Part shown: piece after piece, positions 5,046 to 5,304 of the stretch
How positions within the stretch are numbered: position 1 is the first letter of the stretch
Layout: every line of letters starts with the position of its first letter
Assembly: GCA_964614215.1 (NCBI GenBank)
Contig: CAZTKP010000177.1
Location: 1 to 5,304, forward strand
Length of the DNA stretch: 5,304 nt
Origin: CAZTKP01 sp964614215
GTDB lineage: Bacteria; UBP6; UBA1177
Direction: 5' to 3'
Program-made: the position numbers and the translations under genes
The notes under the pieces: model-generated
The model's input: only the letters and a program-made list of their open reading frames with translations
What the model was told of the DNA's origin: nothing
Databases searched by the model: none

Positions 5046-5304
5046 ATGGGAGAGGCAATTAAAATATGGGAAAAGTGGGAAAAGAAGGAGTATTCAAATC
5101 TTAAGACGTATTCGTTGATGCAACAGTCTGAATATATTCAGGAGATCGTAAGGAAGGCGTTTCTTGAGTCAATGATGAAAAGAATACGGCGTATAACTGG
5201 TGACAGAGTTTTTAAACACACGGTCGACCTTGGTTGTGCAACAGGAGAATGGTCTTGTAAGTATGCTGATTTCTCTGAGAGAGTTACGGGCCTTGACCTG
5301 AATG
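5046..5304 (+). CDS. Class I SAM-dependent methyltransferase, 5' part (runs off the window)
   Basis: Only the first 86 codons are present, and the frame stays open to the window edge. After a charged, helical-looking N-terminus (IWEKWEKKEYSNLK), residues 59-67 read TVDLGCATG. This is motif I, the glycine-rich SAM-binding loop of Rossmann-fold methyltransferases. It is followed at 81-86 by TGLDLN, whose Asp84 sits where the family's acidic residue contacts the SAM ribose. The substrate cannot be inferred, because it depends on the missing C-terminal part. The start is supported by AAGGAG at 5034-5039, 6 nt before the ATG. The gene follows the lipoproteins in the same direction after 107 bp. 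That distance and the intervening stem-loop leave co-transcription uncertain. Confidence 0.85.
   Translation, partial: MGEAIKIWEKWEKKEYSNLKTYSLMQQSEYIQEIVRKAFLESMMKRIRRITGDRVFKHTVDLGCATGEWSCKYADFSERVTGLDLN

Overview
The window holds four complete genes and the start of a fifth, from a moderately AT-rich bacterium that uses clear Shine-Dalgarno sites. Two predicted lipoproteins carry N-terminal lipid-attachment cysteines, long acidic or Ser/Gly/Asn/Asp linkers, and disulfide-rich exported domains. This points to a Gram-negative organism. The PKD-like plus 'TDLDIHM'-type architecture of the first lipoprotein recalls Myxococcota or deltaproteobacteria-like and related uncultivated lineages, but that placement is inference and no phylogenetic marker here settles it.

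Layout. Positions 89-784 (+) encode orotidine 5'-phosphate decarboxylase (pyrF), the last step of UMP synthesis. It converges on an EamA/DMT-family ten-helix membrane transporter at 894-1775 (-). The 109-bp gap between the two stops contains two perfect 33-bp tandem repeats plus a shortened third copy (786-874). A divergent intergenic region (1776-2013) has a plausible sigma70-type promoter on each strand and a near-palindrome at 1913-1931. After it come two large lipoprotein genes in the same direction. The one at 2014-3828 has a Cys-knot-like N-terminus, a PKD/Ig-like region and a DUF2135/YfaP-like beta domain with Ca2+-loop motifs. The one at 3913-4938 has an extremely acidic linker followed by a 15-cysteine domain ending in a striking conserved-looking block (CIQCDE...SGPVFK...GRTRRNSGL...RPC). 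A 107-bp gap with a small nested stem-loop then leads to the 5' part of a class I SAM-dependent methyltransferase gene (5046 to the window edge).

Functional links. PyrF and the transporter look like ordinary housekeeping or accessory genes with no obvious link to each other. The two lipoproteins share orientation, signal-peptide style and acidic linkers, and probably sit on the same envelope surface, but nothing in the window fixes their function. No rRNA, tRNA, CRISPR array, intact insertion sequence or convincing rho-independent terminator was seen. The most unusual items are the tandem repeats and the second lipoprotein.
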